NCBI RefSeq assembly: GCF_016599145.1
Contig: NZ_JAENKO010000030.1
Span: forward strand, 1 to 53,523
DNA: 53,523 nt
Direction of reading: 5' to 3'
Source of the DNA: Tomitella cavernea
GTDB lineage: Bacteria > Actinomycetota > Actinomycetes > Mycobacteriales > Mycobacteriaceae
Under the pieces are notes generated by a model. The model was not told the DNA's origin and searched no databases. It saw only the letters and a list, made by a program, of their open reading frames with translations. Shown piece by piece: positions 44,102-51,349 of this stretch; the stretch's first letter is position 1; every line of letters begins with the position of its first letter. Both the position numbers and the translations under genes were made by a program.

Positions 44102-44833
44102 GTGCCGACATCCGATGAGCCGAACGCGAGCGCCCCCACCGGCGACACGCGCGGCGGTGGGGCAGAGGCGGTCACCGGCACCGGCACGGCCGAAGCCGCG
44201 GAGACCGAGGCGCAGCTGGCCGAGCGGTTCGAGCGCGACGCGATGCCGCTGCTGGACCAGCTTTACGGCGCCGCGCTGCGTATGACGCGCAACCCCGCGG
44301 ACGCCGAGGACCTCGTGCAGGAGACCTACCTCAAGGCGTTCTCGGCATTCCGGTCGTTCCGCAAGGGCACCAACCTCAAGGCCTGGCTCTACCGGATCCT
44401 CACCAACACGTACATCAACGGTTACCGCAAGAAGCAGCGCCAGCCGGCGCAGTACCCGACGGAAGAGATCACCGACTGGCAGCTCGCCGCCACCGCCGAG
44501 CACACGGCTGAGGGACTCAAGTCCGCCGAGCTCGAGGCGCTCGAGGCGATGCCCGACGAGAACATCAAGAACGCGCTGCAGCAGCTGCCGGAGGAGTTCC
44601 GGATGGCGGTGTACTACGCGGATGTCGAGGGGTTCCCGTACAAGGAGATCGCGGAGATCATGGACACGCCCATCGGCACCGTGATGTCGCGGCTGCACCG
44701 CGGCCGCAAGCAGCTGCGAGGGCTGCTGGCCGAGGTGGCCCGCGAGCATGGGATCGACACTGCGGAGAAGAAGCCGGCAGGCAGGAAGGCGTCGGCGCAG
44801 GCCGCGCCCGCAGGGCAGGAGAGCGACCGATGA
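44102..44833 (+). CDS. sigH: ECF sigma factor SigH
   Basis: A 243-residue ECF sigma factor of the SigH/SigR redox- and heat-response group. Region 2 covers [20 protein letters not shown] to YRKKQRQPA, region 4 covers [20 protein letters not shown] to [10 protein letters not shown], and the [15 protein letters not shown] stretch is almost invariant in orthologues. The N-terminal ~35 residues are low-complexity. The GTG at 44102 is 5 nt after AAAGGA. The 3' end overlaps the anti-sigma gene by ATGA. A SigH-type promoter lies upstream, so it likely amplifies its own expression during thiol stress. Confidence 0.94.
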   Translation: MPTSDEPNASAPTGDTRGGGAEAVTGTGTAEAAETEAQLAERFERDAMPLLDQLYGAALRMTRNPADAEDLVQETYLKAFSAFRSFRKGTNLKAWLYRILTNTYINGYRKKQRQPAQYPTEEITDWQLAATAEHTAEGLKSAELEALEAMPDENIKNALQQLPEEFRMAVYYADVEGFPYKEIAEIMDTPIGTVMSRLHRGRKQLRGLLAEVAREHGIDTAEKKPAGRKASAQAAPAGQESDR

Positions 44834-45111
44834 CCGGCGGGGTGCCCGATGAACTCGATTGTTCCGCGGTGATCGCGGACGTCTGGCTGTTCCTCGACGA
44901 CGAGTGCGATCAAGCCACGCGGGCACGGGTGAAGCAGCACATGGAAAGCTGCCCCTCGTGCCTGGCCACCTTCGGCATCGAGGAGAAGCTCAAGTACCTG
45001 TTGGAGCGCAAGTGCGGCGGCGAACACGCGCCGGAGGGGCTGCGTCAGCGCCTGAGCCTGGAGATCCGCCGCACAGTGGTGACGACGCGGATCGAACGCG
45101 ACGAGATCTGA
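44830..45111 (+). CDS. rshA: Mycothiol-system zinc anti-sigma factor (RshA/RsrA type)
   Basis: A 93-residue ZAS-family anti-sigma protein. The HxxxCxxC motif is [10 protein letters not shown], near residues 37-46, with another Cys at CGG after LLERK; oxidation of these thiols should release zinc and SigH. Orthologous to Mtb RshA (Rv3221A) and Streptomyces RsrA by sequence and position. ATG overlaps the sigH stop (ATGA). No signal peptide or membrane helix, so it is cytosolic. Terminated by a 19-bp hairpin. Confidence 0.93.
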   Translation: MTGGVPDELDCSAVIADVWLFLDDECDQATRARVKQHMESCPSCLATFGIEEKLKYLLERKCGGEHAPEGLRQRLSLEIRRTVVTTRIERDEI

Positions 45112-45156
45112 ACCGCCCGGCGGTCCGGGGGCGGTAGGCGGGGCAGTGCCGGATAA

Positions 45157-45199
45157 GCGTCGAGGGCCCGGGAGCGGTGTGCTCCCGGGCCCTCGACGC
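45157..45199. terminator. Perfect 19-bp hairpin between rshA and bL37
   Basis: Arms 45157-45175 and 45181-45199 are fully complementary with a 5-nt loop. It ends the sigH-rshA transcript and lies 8 nt past the stop codon of the leftward bL37 gene, so it can end both. Confidence 0.82.
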
Positions 45200-45207
45200 G
45201 TTCACGG

Positions 45208-45282
45208 TCAGCTGAGGGGGCGCTTGCCGTGGTTGGCGGGCCTCTTCTTGCGGTCGCGACGCTTGCGTCCACGCTTGCTCAT
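45208..45282 (-). CDS. Ribosomal protein bL37 (24 residues)
   Basis: A very short gene for a 24-residue, highly basic protein beginning MSKRGRKRRDRKKR and ending with ANHGKRPLS. This is the pattern of the actinobacterial large-subunit protein bL37, found in mycobacterial ribosome structures (Mtb/M. smegmatis version, from memory, starts MAKRGRKKRDRK and also ends ANHGKRP). The ATG at 45282 has GAGAGGTG 6 nt upstream. Position between the sigH operon and pdtaS agrees with Mtb. It is too short for most gene callers. A stem-loop in its upstream region may be part of the leader. Confidence 0.9.
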   Translation of the reverse strand: MSKRGRKRRDRKKRPANHGKRPLS

Positions 45283-45309
45283 GATGTTCACCTCTCGTTC
45301 AGCGGTGCA

Positions 45310-45365
45310 TGTTCCGCCTGGTGTGGCGGGCTCACCGACGTGGGCCGCCCGCCGTACGCGGAACA
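45310..45365 (-). promoter_or_regulatory. Stem-loop in the bL37 upstream region
   Basis: An outer 8-bp stem (45310-45317 with 45358-45365) encloses an inner 7-bp GC stem (45325-45331 region with 45345-45351). It begins 28 nt before the bL37 start on the minus strand, in the presumed 5' leader. A second inverted repeat, GCGACATTGTCGC, at 45372-45384 lies just beyond. Function unknown; leader structures that control ribosomal protein synthesis are a precedent. Confidence 0.5.
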
Positions 45366-45467
45366 CCGACAGCGACATTGTCGCATGTCCGCCGGACTGT
45401 GGTTCGATGGGTGCATGCGGTCGGAGACGTCGGTAGGTCCGGTGCCGGCGGAGTCGGTGTCCGTGTG

Positions 45468-46970
45468 ATGTCCACGCTCAGTGACTTGCTCGCGCAGTAC
45501 ACCGACCTGGACGGCGGCGCGGTCGACCATCTGCAGCGCGTGGTGGGCGAGTGGCAGTTGCTGGCCGACCTCTCCTTCGGCGACCAGCTGCTGTGGGTAC
45601 GCAGGTCCGGCGTCGGGGACGTGGACGGTCCCGCGTCGGCGATGATCTGCGCGTCGCAGTGCCGCCCCACCACCGCGGCCACGGTGTTCCAGCGCGACGA
45701 GGTGGGCGCGCGCCCTTCCGCCGCGCAGGCGCCGCTGCTGCAGCGCGCCTGGGACGAGGGCGCCGTGGTGCGGGGGGTCGTGGGGGTGCCGGGGGTCACC
45801 GATGCGGCACGGATCGTGGCCGCTCCGGTGCGCTACGGGACCCGCACGGTGGGGGTCGTCGCCGCGGTGACGGCGGGCATGCGTCCCCGCGTGCCCAGCC
45901 CTCTGGAGGCGGTGTACGACGACAGTGCCGCACTGTTGCAGCAGATGATGGCCGAGGGCACCTACCCGCCGGACGAGGCGGACTCGGCCTCGCATTCGAG
46001 CCCCCGGGCGGGGGACGGGCTCATCCGCGTGGACGCGTCCGGGCACGTCGCCTACGCCAGCCCCAATGCGCAGTCGGCGTTCCACCGGATGGGGCTGACA
46101 GTGGATCTGGTGGGGCGGGATCTGGCGCAGGTGACCGAGGAACTCGTGTGGGATCCGCTCGACGGTCGCGAGGCGGGGCAGCGGCTGCGGGACACCCTGG
46201 TGCACGGCTCGGTGCTGCGGATCGAGCTGGACACGCGCGGGGCGACGATCCTCATGCGCGCCCTCCCGCTGCGCACCTCGACGGCAGCGGCAGGGGCCCT
46301 CGTTCTGGTGCGCGACGTCACCGAGGTCAAGAGGAGGGACCGTGCGCTGCTGAGCAAGGACGCCACGATCCGCGAGATCCACCACCGGGTGAAGAACAAT
46401 CTGCAGACGGTGGCCGCGTTGCTGCGGCTGCAGGGCCGGCGGAGCGGTGACCCCGAGGTCACTGCGGCGCTCGCGGAGGCGGTGCGCCGCGTCTCGTCGA
46501 TCGCGCTGGTGCACGAGACGTTGTCGATCTCCGTGGGCGAGGACGTCGACTTGGACGAGGTGGTGGACCGGCTGGTGCCGATCATGGCCGAGGTGGCAGG
46601 CGGCGGCCGCGTCCGAATCCGGCGCAGGGGCGAGCTGGGCATGCTGGGCGCGGACCGGGCCACGCCGCTGGTGATGGTTTTGGTGGAGCTGGTGCAGAAC
46701 GCGATCGAGCACGGCTACGAGGGCGTGGCCGAGGCTGGGGCGGTGACCATCGACGCCGTGCGGTCGGCCCGGTCATTGGAGGTCACCGTGCACGATGATG
46801 GTCGCGGCGTGCCCGCGGGGTTCGCGGTGGAGGATTCGCCGCGCTTGGGGCTGCAGATCGTGCGGACACTGGTGGGGGCCGACTTGGGCGGAGAGTTCAG
46901 GTTGCTGCGTTCCGAAGCGGGCGGCACTGATGCGGTGGTGCGGATGCCCGCGGTGCGCGGCGGGGAGTGA
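45468..46970 (+). CDS. pdtaS: Sensor histidine kinase PdtaS
   Basis: A 500-residue soluble sensor kinase orthologous to Mtb Rv3220c. N-terminal GAF domain begins MSTLSDLLAQYTDLDGGAVDHLQRVVGEWQLLADLSF; a PAS domain follows near residues 175-290 (AGDGLIRVDASGHVAYASPNAQSAF); the HisKA_2 box DATIREIHHRVKNNLQTVAALLRLQ carries the phospho-His, and the HATPase has ELVQNAIEHGY and DDGRGVPAGF. It phosphorylates the antiterminator PdtaR, absent here. The ATG at 45468 aligns with the Mtb protein; the frame is open upstream but lacks support. No membrane helix. Confidence 0.93.
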   Translation: MSTLSDLLAQYTDLDGGAVDHLQRVVGEWQLLADLSFGDQLLWVRRSGVGDVDGPASAMICASQCRPTTAATVFQRDEVGARPSAAQAPLLQRAWDEGAVVRGVVGVPGVTDAARIVAAPVRYGTRTVGVVAAVTAGMRPRVPSPLEAVYDDSAALLQQMMAEGTYPPDEADSASHSSPRAGDGLIRVDASGHVAYASPNAQSAFHRMGLTVDLVGRDLAQVTEELVWDPLDGREAGQRLRDTLVHGSVLRIELDTRGATILMRALPLRTSTAAAGALVLVRDVTEVKRRDRALLSKDATIREIHHRVKNNLQTVAALLRLQGRRSGDPEVTAALAEAVRRVSSIALVHETLSISVGEDVDLDEVVDRLVPIMAEVAGGGRVRIRRRGELGMLGADRATPLVMVLVELVQNAIEHGYEGVAEAGAVTIDAVRSARSLEVTVHDDGRGVPAGFAVEDSPRLGLQIVRTLVGADLGGEFRLLRSEAGGTDAVVRMPAVRGGE

Positions 46971-47014
46971 GCCCCGCCGGGGGTCGCCGCGACGGTAGTG
47001 CGCGGGAGACGTAG

Positions 47015-47048
47015 CCGGGCCGGGTCCCTTGGCGGGGACCCGGCCCGG
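47015..47048. terminator. 14-bp hairpin between pdtaS and whiB1
   Basis: A perfect 14-bp stem (47015-47028 with 47035-47048) and 6-nt loop lies between the convergent 3' ends of pdtaS (46970) and whiB1 (47078). Confidence 0.78.
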
Positions 47049-47077
47049 ACGTGACCGCCGTCGTGGCGGCCGGAGAT

Positions 47078-47332
47078 TCAGACTGCGCTGCGGGTGCGTG
47101 CGCGTGCCTTGCGCCGCTTGAGCGCCCGGCGCTCGTCCTCGCTGAGGCCGCCCCACACGCCTGCATCCTGGCCGGACTCCAGTGCCCAGGTGAGGCATTC
47201 CGAGGCGACGGGGCAGCGGGCGCAGACCGCCTTCGCGGTCTGGATCTGCGCAATCGCCGGACCGCTCGTGCCGACCGGGAAGAACAGTTCCGGGTCCTCG
47301 TCGCGGCAGATGGCACGATGGCGCCAGTCCAT
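47078..47332 (-). CDS. whiB1: Transcriptional regulator WhiB1
   Basis: An 84-residue Wbl protein with a [4Fe-4S] cluster bound by Cys9, Cys37, Cys40 and Cys46 (ICRDEDPELFF, AVCARCPVASEC). The GVWGGLSEDERRALKRRK turn and basic tail are the DNA- and sigma-binding part. In mycobacteria WhiB1 is essential, binds SigA and senses NO. The ATG at 47332 has an AAGGAG site 7 nt upstream. A perfect 16-bp palindrome lies 17 nt before the start codon. Expressed from a promoter in the long region to its right. Confidence 0.96.
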   Translation of the reverse strand: MDWRHRAICRDEDPELFFPVGTSGPAIAQIQTAKAVCARCPVASECLTWALESGQDAGVWGGLSEDERRALKRRKARARTRSAV

Positions 47333-47348
47333 CCCTCACTCCTTACTG

Positions 47349-47364
47349 GGTGCATGCATGCACC
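47349..47364. promoter_or_regulatory. Perfect 16-bp palindrome upstream of whiB1
   Basis: GGTGCATGCATGCACC is its own reverse complement and ends 17 nt before the whiB1 start, upstream of the ribosome site. It could be an operator or an RNA hairpin that affects translation. I do not recognise the binding protein. Confidence 0.55.
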
Positions 47365-47923
47365 GTCGGCTAATCGATAAGTGAAATCTGTGCTGTGTTC
47401 ACGGGCCGGAGGCTTCCGCGCCACCTGTCCGGTAGCTGCGGACGATCGTCTGGGGACGGCCGCCGTGAACCCCGCCAATGAATGCTGTCACGTGCTTCGG
47501 TAATGTCAATAGAGTTTTGTGAAGTCGTGGGGAACGTCACGTGAACTGGGTGTCGCTTGTGAGCAGCGCCGCACGCGAGTCATGTCGCCCGCGACCAGTT
47601 CCGTCCGTGAGCGGTCTCGTACTTGAGTCATCCCGTTCGCGGACGGTGCCGAACGTGAACAACAGGTTGCTGCCTTCGAGTGGCCGGGCGGTCGCGACGT
47701 TCGCTCTCCGCGCGGTCACCGACGTCTCCGCGCGACCCCATCGTTGGCCGGCGTGGGTTTATGGGTGGCGTGTCTCCGGAGGTGTCTTCGGTGGATGTCA
47801 TCCCTTCCGACGGCATCGGATGCCCGCGCCATGCTACTCGCAACAGGTGGTGTACGCTAGCGGAATTTTCCGTCGGCCGGGTGTTCGTGTGCCGGGATCG
47901 AACCGGCTGCCAGGGTCGACGGA
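47365..47923. other. Long non-coding region upstream of whiB1
   Basis: About 560 bases with no convincing gene. Parts (47470-47540, 47830-47875) are clearly less GC-rich than the rest. On the minus strand a perfect TTGACA (47509-47504) could be a -35 element for whiB1, although the -10 at the proper distance is poor. TCACGTGA at 47537-47544 is a short palindrome. Frames open across it have shadow-like composition. Confidence 0.4.
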
Positions 47924-48883
47924 TCAGTCCGGTTCCGCAGGCGCGACGACGTCGAGGATCCCCGGCGCCGCGTTGAACGTGATATCGGTGCGCACTCCCA
48001 GATAGTCGCCGTCGATCTGGAATGCGACGGGCTCGGCGCTGCGGATCCGCACGCACGGCGTGTCGTCGGTGCGTACGAGGTTCCTGTTCTTCGGCTGCGC
48101 CGTCGCGGACAGCAGCTGCCGGGACAGCCGCAGGCTCGTCGCGGTGCCCATGCTGCGCATGCCGAAAACCCCGAGGCCGGAGTCGAAGCGGGTGCCGGGA
48201 TTGGTCCGGACCTCGTGCGCACCCAGGTAGGTCCACGGCGAGGTGTTGGACACGAAGGCGTAATGCACGCCGTCCACCGGCTCGCGGCCCGGGATCTCCA
48301 CCGTCAGCGCCGCCGGGCGGCGCGCGTTGCGCAGGAACACGCGGACCGTCGTACGCAGATAGCGGGAGGGGGTGGCGGTGTGCCCGGCGCGGCGCGCGGC
48401 CTCCATCGCCTCGACAACCAGGGCGTCGACGCCCATGCCGGCGGTGAAGGTGAACCAGCGGTTGTCGCAGTGGCCCAGCCCGATACGCCGGCGCTGACGC
48501 GAGGCCAGCAGGTCCAGTACCTGGTTGGTGGCCTCGACGGGATCCGGCCGGATGCCCAAGGACCGCGCGAAGACGTTGGCCGAGCCGCCGGGCACCACGC
48601 ACACCGCGGGCGTGCGGCCCGGGGCGAGTTGGCGCACGGAATCGGGATGCGGAGGGCCCAGAAGCCCGTTGACTGCCTCGTTGACGGTGCCGTCGCCGCC
48701 GTGCACCACCACGACCTGGATGCCCTCGAGTGCCGCGCGGTGCGACAGCTCGGCGGCATGGCCGCGGTGCGTCGTGTGCACCACCTCTAGTTCGAGCCTG
48801 CTGGCCAGGGCGTGCGCCAGCAGGTCACGGCCCGCCGGGGTGGTGGACGTGGCGTGGGGATTGACGATCAGGAGGGCGCGCAC
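47924..48883 (-). CDS. Diacylglycerol kinase family lipid kinase
   Basis: A 319-residue DAGK_cat-type kinase that phosphorylates diacylglycerol or a related lipid. The ATP-binding and catalytic motif is VVVVHGGDGTVNEAVNGLL; CVVPGGSANVFARSLGI is the following conserved loop, and the C-terminal half forms the second beta-rich domain. Comparable to Mtb Rv3218 by location. GTG start at 48883 follows a TAGGGT -10 box by 8 nt with no ribosome site, suggesting a leaderless mRNA. It is divergent from a membrane protein gene 51 bp away. Confidence 0.88.
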   Translation of the reverse strand: MRALLIVNPHATSTTPAGRDLLAHALASRLELEVVHTTHRGHAAELSHRAALEGIQVVVVHGGDGTVNEAVNGLLGPPHPDSVRQLAPGRTPAVCVVPGGSANVFARSLGIRPDPVEATNQVLDLLASRQRRRIGLGHCDNRWFTFTAGMGVDALVVEAMEAARRAGHTATPSRYLRTTVRVFLRNARRPAALTVEIPGREPVDGVHYAFVSNTSPWTYLGAHEVRTNPGTRFDSGLGVFGMRSMGTATSLRLSRQLLSATAQPKNRNLVRTDDTPCVRIRSAEPVAFQIDGDYLGVRTDITFNAAPGILDVVAPAEPD

Positions 48884-48891
48884 GCTCAGTT

Positions 48892-48928
48892 ACCCTAGCG
48901 GCACGCCCGGGGCATGCTGGCCTAGGCT
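48892..48928. promoter_or_regulatory. Back-to-back leaderless promoters
   Basis: On the minus strand TAGGGT (48897-48892) lies 8 nt before the GTG start of the kinase gene; on the plus strand TAGGCT (48923-48928) lies 6 nt before the GTG start of the membrane protein gene. Both distances place transcription starts at or near the start codons. No Shine-Dalgarno is present for either. Confidence 0.65.
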
Positions 48929-48934
48929 GTCCGC

Positions 48935-49438
48935 GTGCCCGACGACAATGACGGTGCGAGGCCGCGCGATCCGCAGAGCTCCTCGACCGCCCCCCACGTG
49001 ACCGGCCCCGGAACCCCGCCCACCACGGTGCGCGTCGCGGGCGGCATCGTCGCCGGCGAAGGCGTCGTGGGTGTGGGGATCGCGATCTTCTACCTGATCA
49101 GCGCGCTGGTGGGCAATCACGACAAGGGCATCAGCTACTACGGCACGGCCGCTTGGTTCGGCCTGTTGTTCGGGGGCGTCCTGGCGGCCGGTATCACCCT
49201 GCTGCTGGGCAGGCGCGGCGGGCGGGGAGTCGCCATCATCACCCAGGTGCTGCTGGCGCCCTTCGCGTTCTCCCTGCTCGGCCAGTCGCACCAGATAGCC
49301 TGGGGGATACTCATCGTCCTGGCCATCGTGCCCGCGTTCGTGCTGCTGGTGCACCCGCAGACGTCGGCGTGGATGAACCGCCCCTATGCGCATCGCGCCG
49401 ATACCGACTCCGATCGTCCGGACGACGCCGACAGCTGA
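48935..49438 (+). CDS. Four-helix integral membrane protein, Rv3217c-like
   Basis: A 167-residue membrane protein. After an Asp/Ser/Pro-rich N-terminus of ~35 residues come four hydrophobic segments: VAGGIVAGEGVVGVGIAIFYLI, TAAWFGLLFGGVLAAGITLLL, GVAIITQVLLAPFAFSLL and IAWGILIVLAIVPAFVLLV. The C-terminus is hydrophilic. Mtb Rv3217c has the same location and topology. Function unknown. GTG start 48935 is 6 nt after TAGGCT, so probably leaderless. Confidence 0.75.
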   Translation: MPDDNDGARPRDPQSSSTAPHVTGPGTPPTTVRVAGGIVAGEGVVGVGIAIFYLISALVGNHDKGISYYGTAAWFGLLFGGVLAAGITLLLGRRGGRGVAIITQVLLAPFAFSLLGQSHQIAWGILIVLAIVPAFVLLVHPQTSAWMNRPYAHRADTDSDRPDDADS

Positions 49439-49473
49439 ACTCGCCCGGGGGATCGCCCCGTTTCCCGTCGGCG

Positions 49474-50124
49474 TCAGCGCAGGCGCTGCAGTAGCCGGTA
49501 TACGGGGTCGTTCGCGTCGCGCGTGCCGGCCGGGCCGTCGTCGGCGCCGTAAGTGATGCGCGGGGACGCGGTGGCTTTTGCACCGGTACTGCCGCCGTCA
49601 CCGGGCGGCGCGCCCTCGGCGCGGTTCCACTCGCGCACCGCGAATCGTTCGACGATGGCCCACGTGCCGCCGCGCCGTTCGAAGTAGTCTACGTAGCGCA
49701 GGCCGGTCGTGAAGTTCATCGCACGATGGGCGCCCCAGTGGCGGGCGACGCCGTAGCTCTCCGCCACCGCCCGGTCGCCGCGGACCTGCGCGAGGTGGTT
49801 GGCGATCTCGTGGCGGGTCCCGTCGAGTGTGCGCAACAGCGGCTCCACCCACGCGATGAACCCGTCGACCGGGCCGTCGAAACCGGTGTGATGGTCGACC
49901 CCGTCGGGGTGGTAGGCCGAGCGGACCGCCGCCATGTCGAGGCGGTCGATGCCGCGGCAGTAGCGCATCACCGCGTCCCGGATCTGCTGCCGGGCCGCCA
50001 GCTCGGCCACCTCCGCGGCTCCGACCGGCAATCCCACGGGCCCCGATCCCACAGGCCCCGATCCCACAGGCCCCGATCCATCAGGTCCGGTTCCCTCGGG
50101 CCCCGACGACTGTGGTGCGTTCAC
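49474..50124 (-). CDS. SnoaL-like (NTF2 fold) protein with repetitive N-terminus
   Basis: A 216-residue protein. The first ~32 residues are a Gly-Pro-Ser-Val repeat (units of GSGPV) from a DNA minisatellite. Residues ~38-165 are a SnoaL_4-type domain (RQQIRDAVMRYCRGIDRLDMAAVRSAYHPDG, RHEIANHLAQVRGDRAVAESY, TTGLRYVDYFERRGGTWAI), as in ring hydroxylase small subunits and polyketide cyclases. No catalytic role can be assigned. GTG at 50124 overlaps the upstream GNAT stop by GTGA. Possibly the third gene of a phosphatase-GNAT-SnoaL operon. Confidence 0.78.
   Translation of the reverse strand: MNAPQSSGPEGTGPDGSGPVGSGPVGSGPVGLPVGAAEVAELAARQQIRDAVMRYCRGIDRLDMAAVRSAYHPDGVDHHTGFDGPVDGFIAWVEPLLRTLDGTRHEIANHLAQVRGDRAVAESYGVARHWGAHRAMNFTTGLRYVDYFERRGGTWAIVERFAVREWNRAEGAPPGDGGSTGAKATASPRITYGADDGPAGTRDANDPVYRLLQRLR
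50039..50098. repeat. 15-bp minisatellite in the SnoaL-like gene
   Basis: Two perfect copies of GGCCCCGATCCCACA (50039-50053, 50054-50068) are followed by diverging copies at 50069-50083 and 50084-50098. On the minus strand the units encode the GSGPV repeat; 15 nt keeps the frame. Confidence 0.85.
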
Positions 50125-50615
50125 CGTGCGTCTCCTTCCGCCGCCAGCGCCGCAAGAGCGCCGTCGGTGAGCCGGTTCTGCGTCCATTCGCCGCGCCCGA
50201 TCGCGCCGAGGGACTCGTAGAAGCGGATGGCGTCGGCATTCCAGTTCAGCACCTCCCACTCGAGGCGTGTGTACCCGCGCCGTGTGCACACGGCGGCCAG
50301 GGCGGCGAGCAGCCTGCGGCCGTGCCCCCGCCCGCGGCACGCGGGCCGCACGTAGAGGTCCTCCAGGTGGATGCCGTGGACGCCGTCCCACGTACTGAAC
50401 GTGAGATACCATAATGCCATCCCCGCGATCCGGCCGTCGTCCTCCTCGGCGACGTGTCCGAACACCGCCGCATCCGGGGAGAAGAGGGCGTCCGTCAGCA
50501 GGTCGGGCGTCACCGTGCACTGGTCGCGCATGCGCTCGAACTCCGCGAGCCCCTCGATGAGCTCGACGAGCACGGGCGTGTCATCGCGGCGGACGCGGCG
50601 GACGTGGACGGTCAT
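50121..50615 (-). CDS. GNAT-family N-acetyltransferase (diamine acetyltransferase-like)
   Basis: A 164-residue single-domain GNAT protein. The acetyl-CoA loop is VRPACRGRGHGRRLLAAL, and the preceding IAGMALWYLTFSTWDGVHGIHLEDLYV matches the spermidine/diamine acetyltransferase subgroup (LxxYFxxYSTWxGxxxxLEDLYV). C-terminal NADAIRFYESLGAIGRGEWTQNRL also fits. The ATG at 50615 overlaps the phosphatase stop by ATGA. Substrate likely a polyamine-like or small amine compound; unproven. Confidence 0.85.
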   Translation of the reverse strand: MTVHVRRVRRDDTPVLVELIEGLAEFERMRDQCTVTPDLLTDALFSPDAAVFGHVAEEDDGRIAGMALWYLTFSTWDGVHGIHLEDLYVRPACRGRGHGRRLLAALAAVCTRRGYTRLEWEVLNWNADAIRFYESLGAIGRGEWTQNRLTDGALAALAAEGDAR

Positions 50616-51229
50616 CGGATCGGCTCCCCGTGTCGTGCGGGCAGTCGCCGCGGGCCTGCCACGGAGCAGATCACCCGGTATTCGTGCTCGTGGCCCAGTT
50701 CGGCCACCGCAGCGGTGGGCATGGCCAGGCGCGCGCCCAGCGTCACTTCGGCGTCGATCCAGCGGGCCATGAGTGCCCGCGAGAAGTGGCCGTGCCCCAC
50801 GAGCACGACGTCCCGCCGCGTCTCCGGGCCCGCCACGGAACGCAGGACCCCGTCCGCGCGTGCGGCGACCTGCGCGGCCGTTTCGCCCCCAGGGCACGGA
50901 TGCGTCCACACCGTCCAACCGGGGACGGTCCGCCGGATCTCGGGGGTCGTCACCCCCTCGTAGTCGCCGTAGTCCCATTCGGCGAGCCCATCGTCGACGG
51001 CGTCGACGGCCAGGCCCGCCAGGCGCGCCGTGTCCAGCGCGCGCCGCCGCGGGCTCGCAATCACCAGCGGATCGTCCAGCTGCAGAGGCGCCAGCAGGTC
51101 CGGCAGCCGTCGGGCCTGGTCGATGCCCGCCGCAGTGAGCGCGACGTCGGTCCGGCCGGTGTGCCTGCCGGACGCCGACCAGTCGGTTTCGCCGTGCCGG
51201 ACGAGGACGATACGGAAGTGGTCCTTCAC
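50612..51229 (-). CDS. Histidine phosphatase (phosphoglycerate mutase-like), Rv3214-type
   Basis: A 205-residue histidine phosphatase superfamily enzyme. The nucleophilic His is in VLVRHGETDWS, the second His in LVGHGHFSRAL, with SPRRRALDTARLAGL and AEWDYGDYEG shared with Mtb Rv3214 (Gpm2/EntD-like acid phosphatase). GTG start at 51229 begins VKDHFRIV; ATG 51262 would add 11 residues. Neither has a strong ribosome site. It is divergent from the ParA-type gene 120 bp away, as Rv3214 and Rv3213c are neighbours in Mtb. Confidence 0.88.
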   Translation of the reverse strand: MKDHFRIVLVRHGETDWSASGRHTGRTDVALTAAGIDQARRLPDLLAPLQLDDPLVIASPRRRALDTARLAGLAVDAVDDGLAEWDYGDYEGVTTPEIRRTVPGWTVWTHPCPGGETAAQVAARADGVLRSVAGPETRRDVVLVGHGHFSRALMARWIDAEVTLGARLAMPTAAVAELGHEHEYRVICSVAGPRRLPARHGEPIR

Positions 51230-51349
51230 CCGCTCATCTTCGCACCTGCGCGTCACGGCCATACCGGGCCGGGTCCGCGCGCGGGCGACGGCGGCGTCGG
51301 CGCGCCGACAACGGGGCGGATGTGGCCTGGGCGACAACGATCGGCGAGG

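Noticed and set aside
47380-47410. CRP-like site (GTGAA...CAC) upstream of whiB1
   Set aside because: The spacing between half-sites is one base short of the mycobacterial CRP consensus, so the match is not convincing.
47890-47907. T-arm-like sequence on the minus strand (GCCGG-TTCGATC-CCGGC), suggesting a tRNA or attachment site
   Set aside because: No matching acceptor 5' strand, D-arm or anticodon arm lies upstream; that stretch is the 3' end of the kinase gene. It is most likely chance in GC-rich DNA.
47541-48005. 154-codon rightward frame in the whiB1-kinase gap
   Set aside because: Its composition is non-coding-like, it has no ribosome site, and it runs antisense into the kinase gene.
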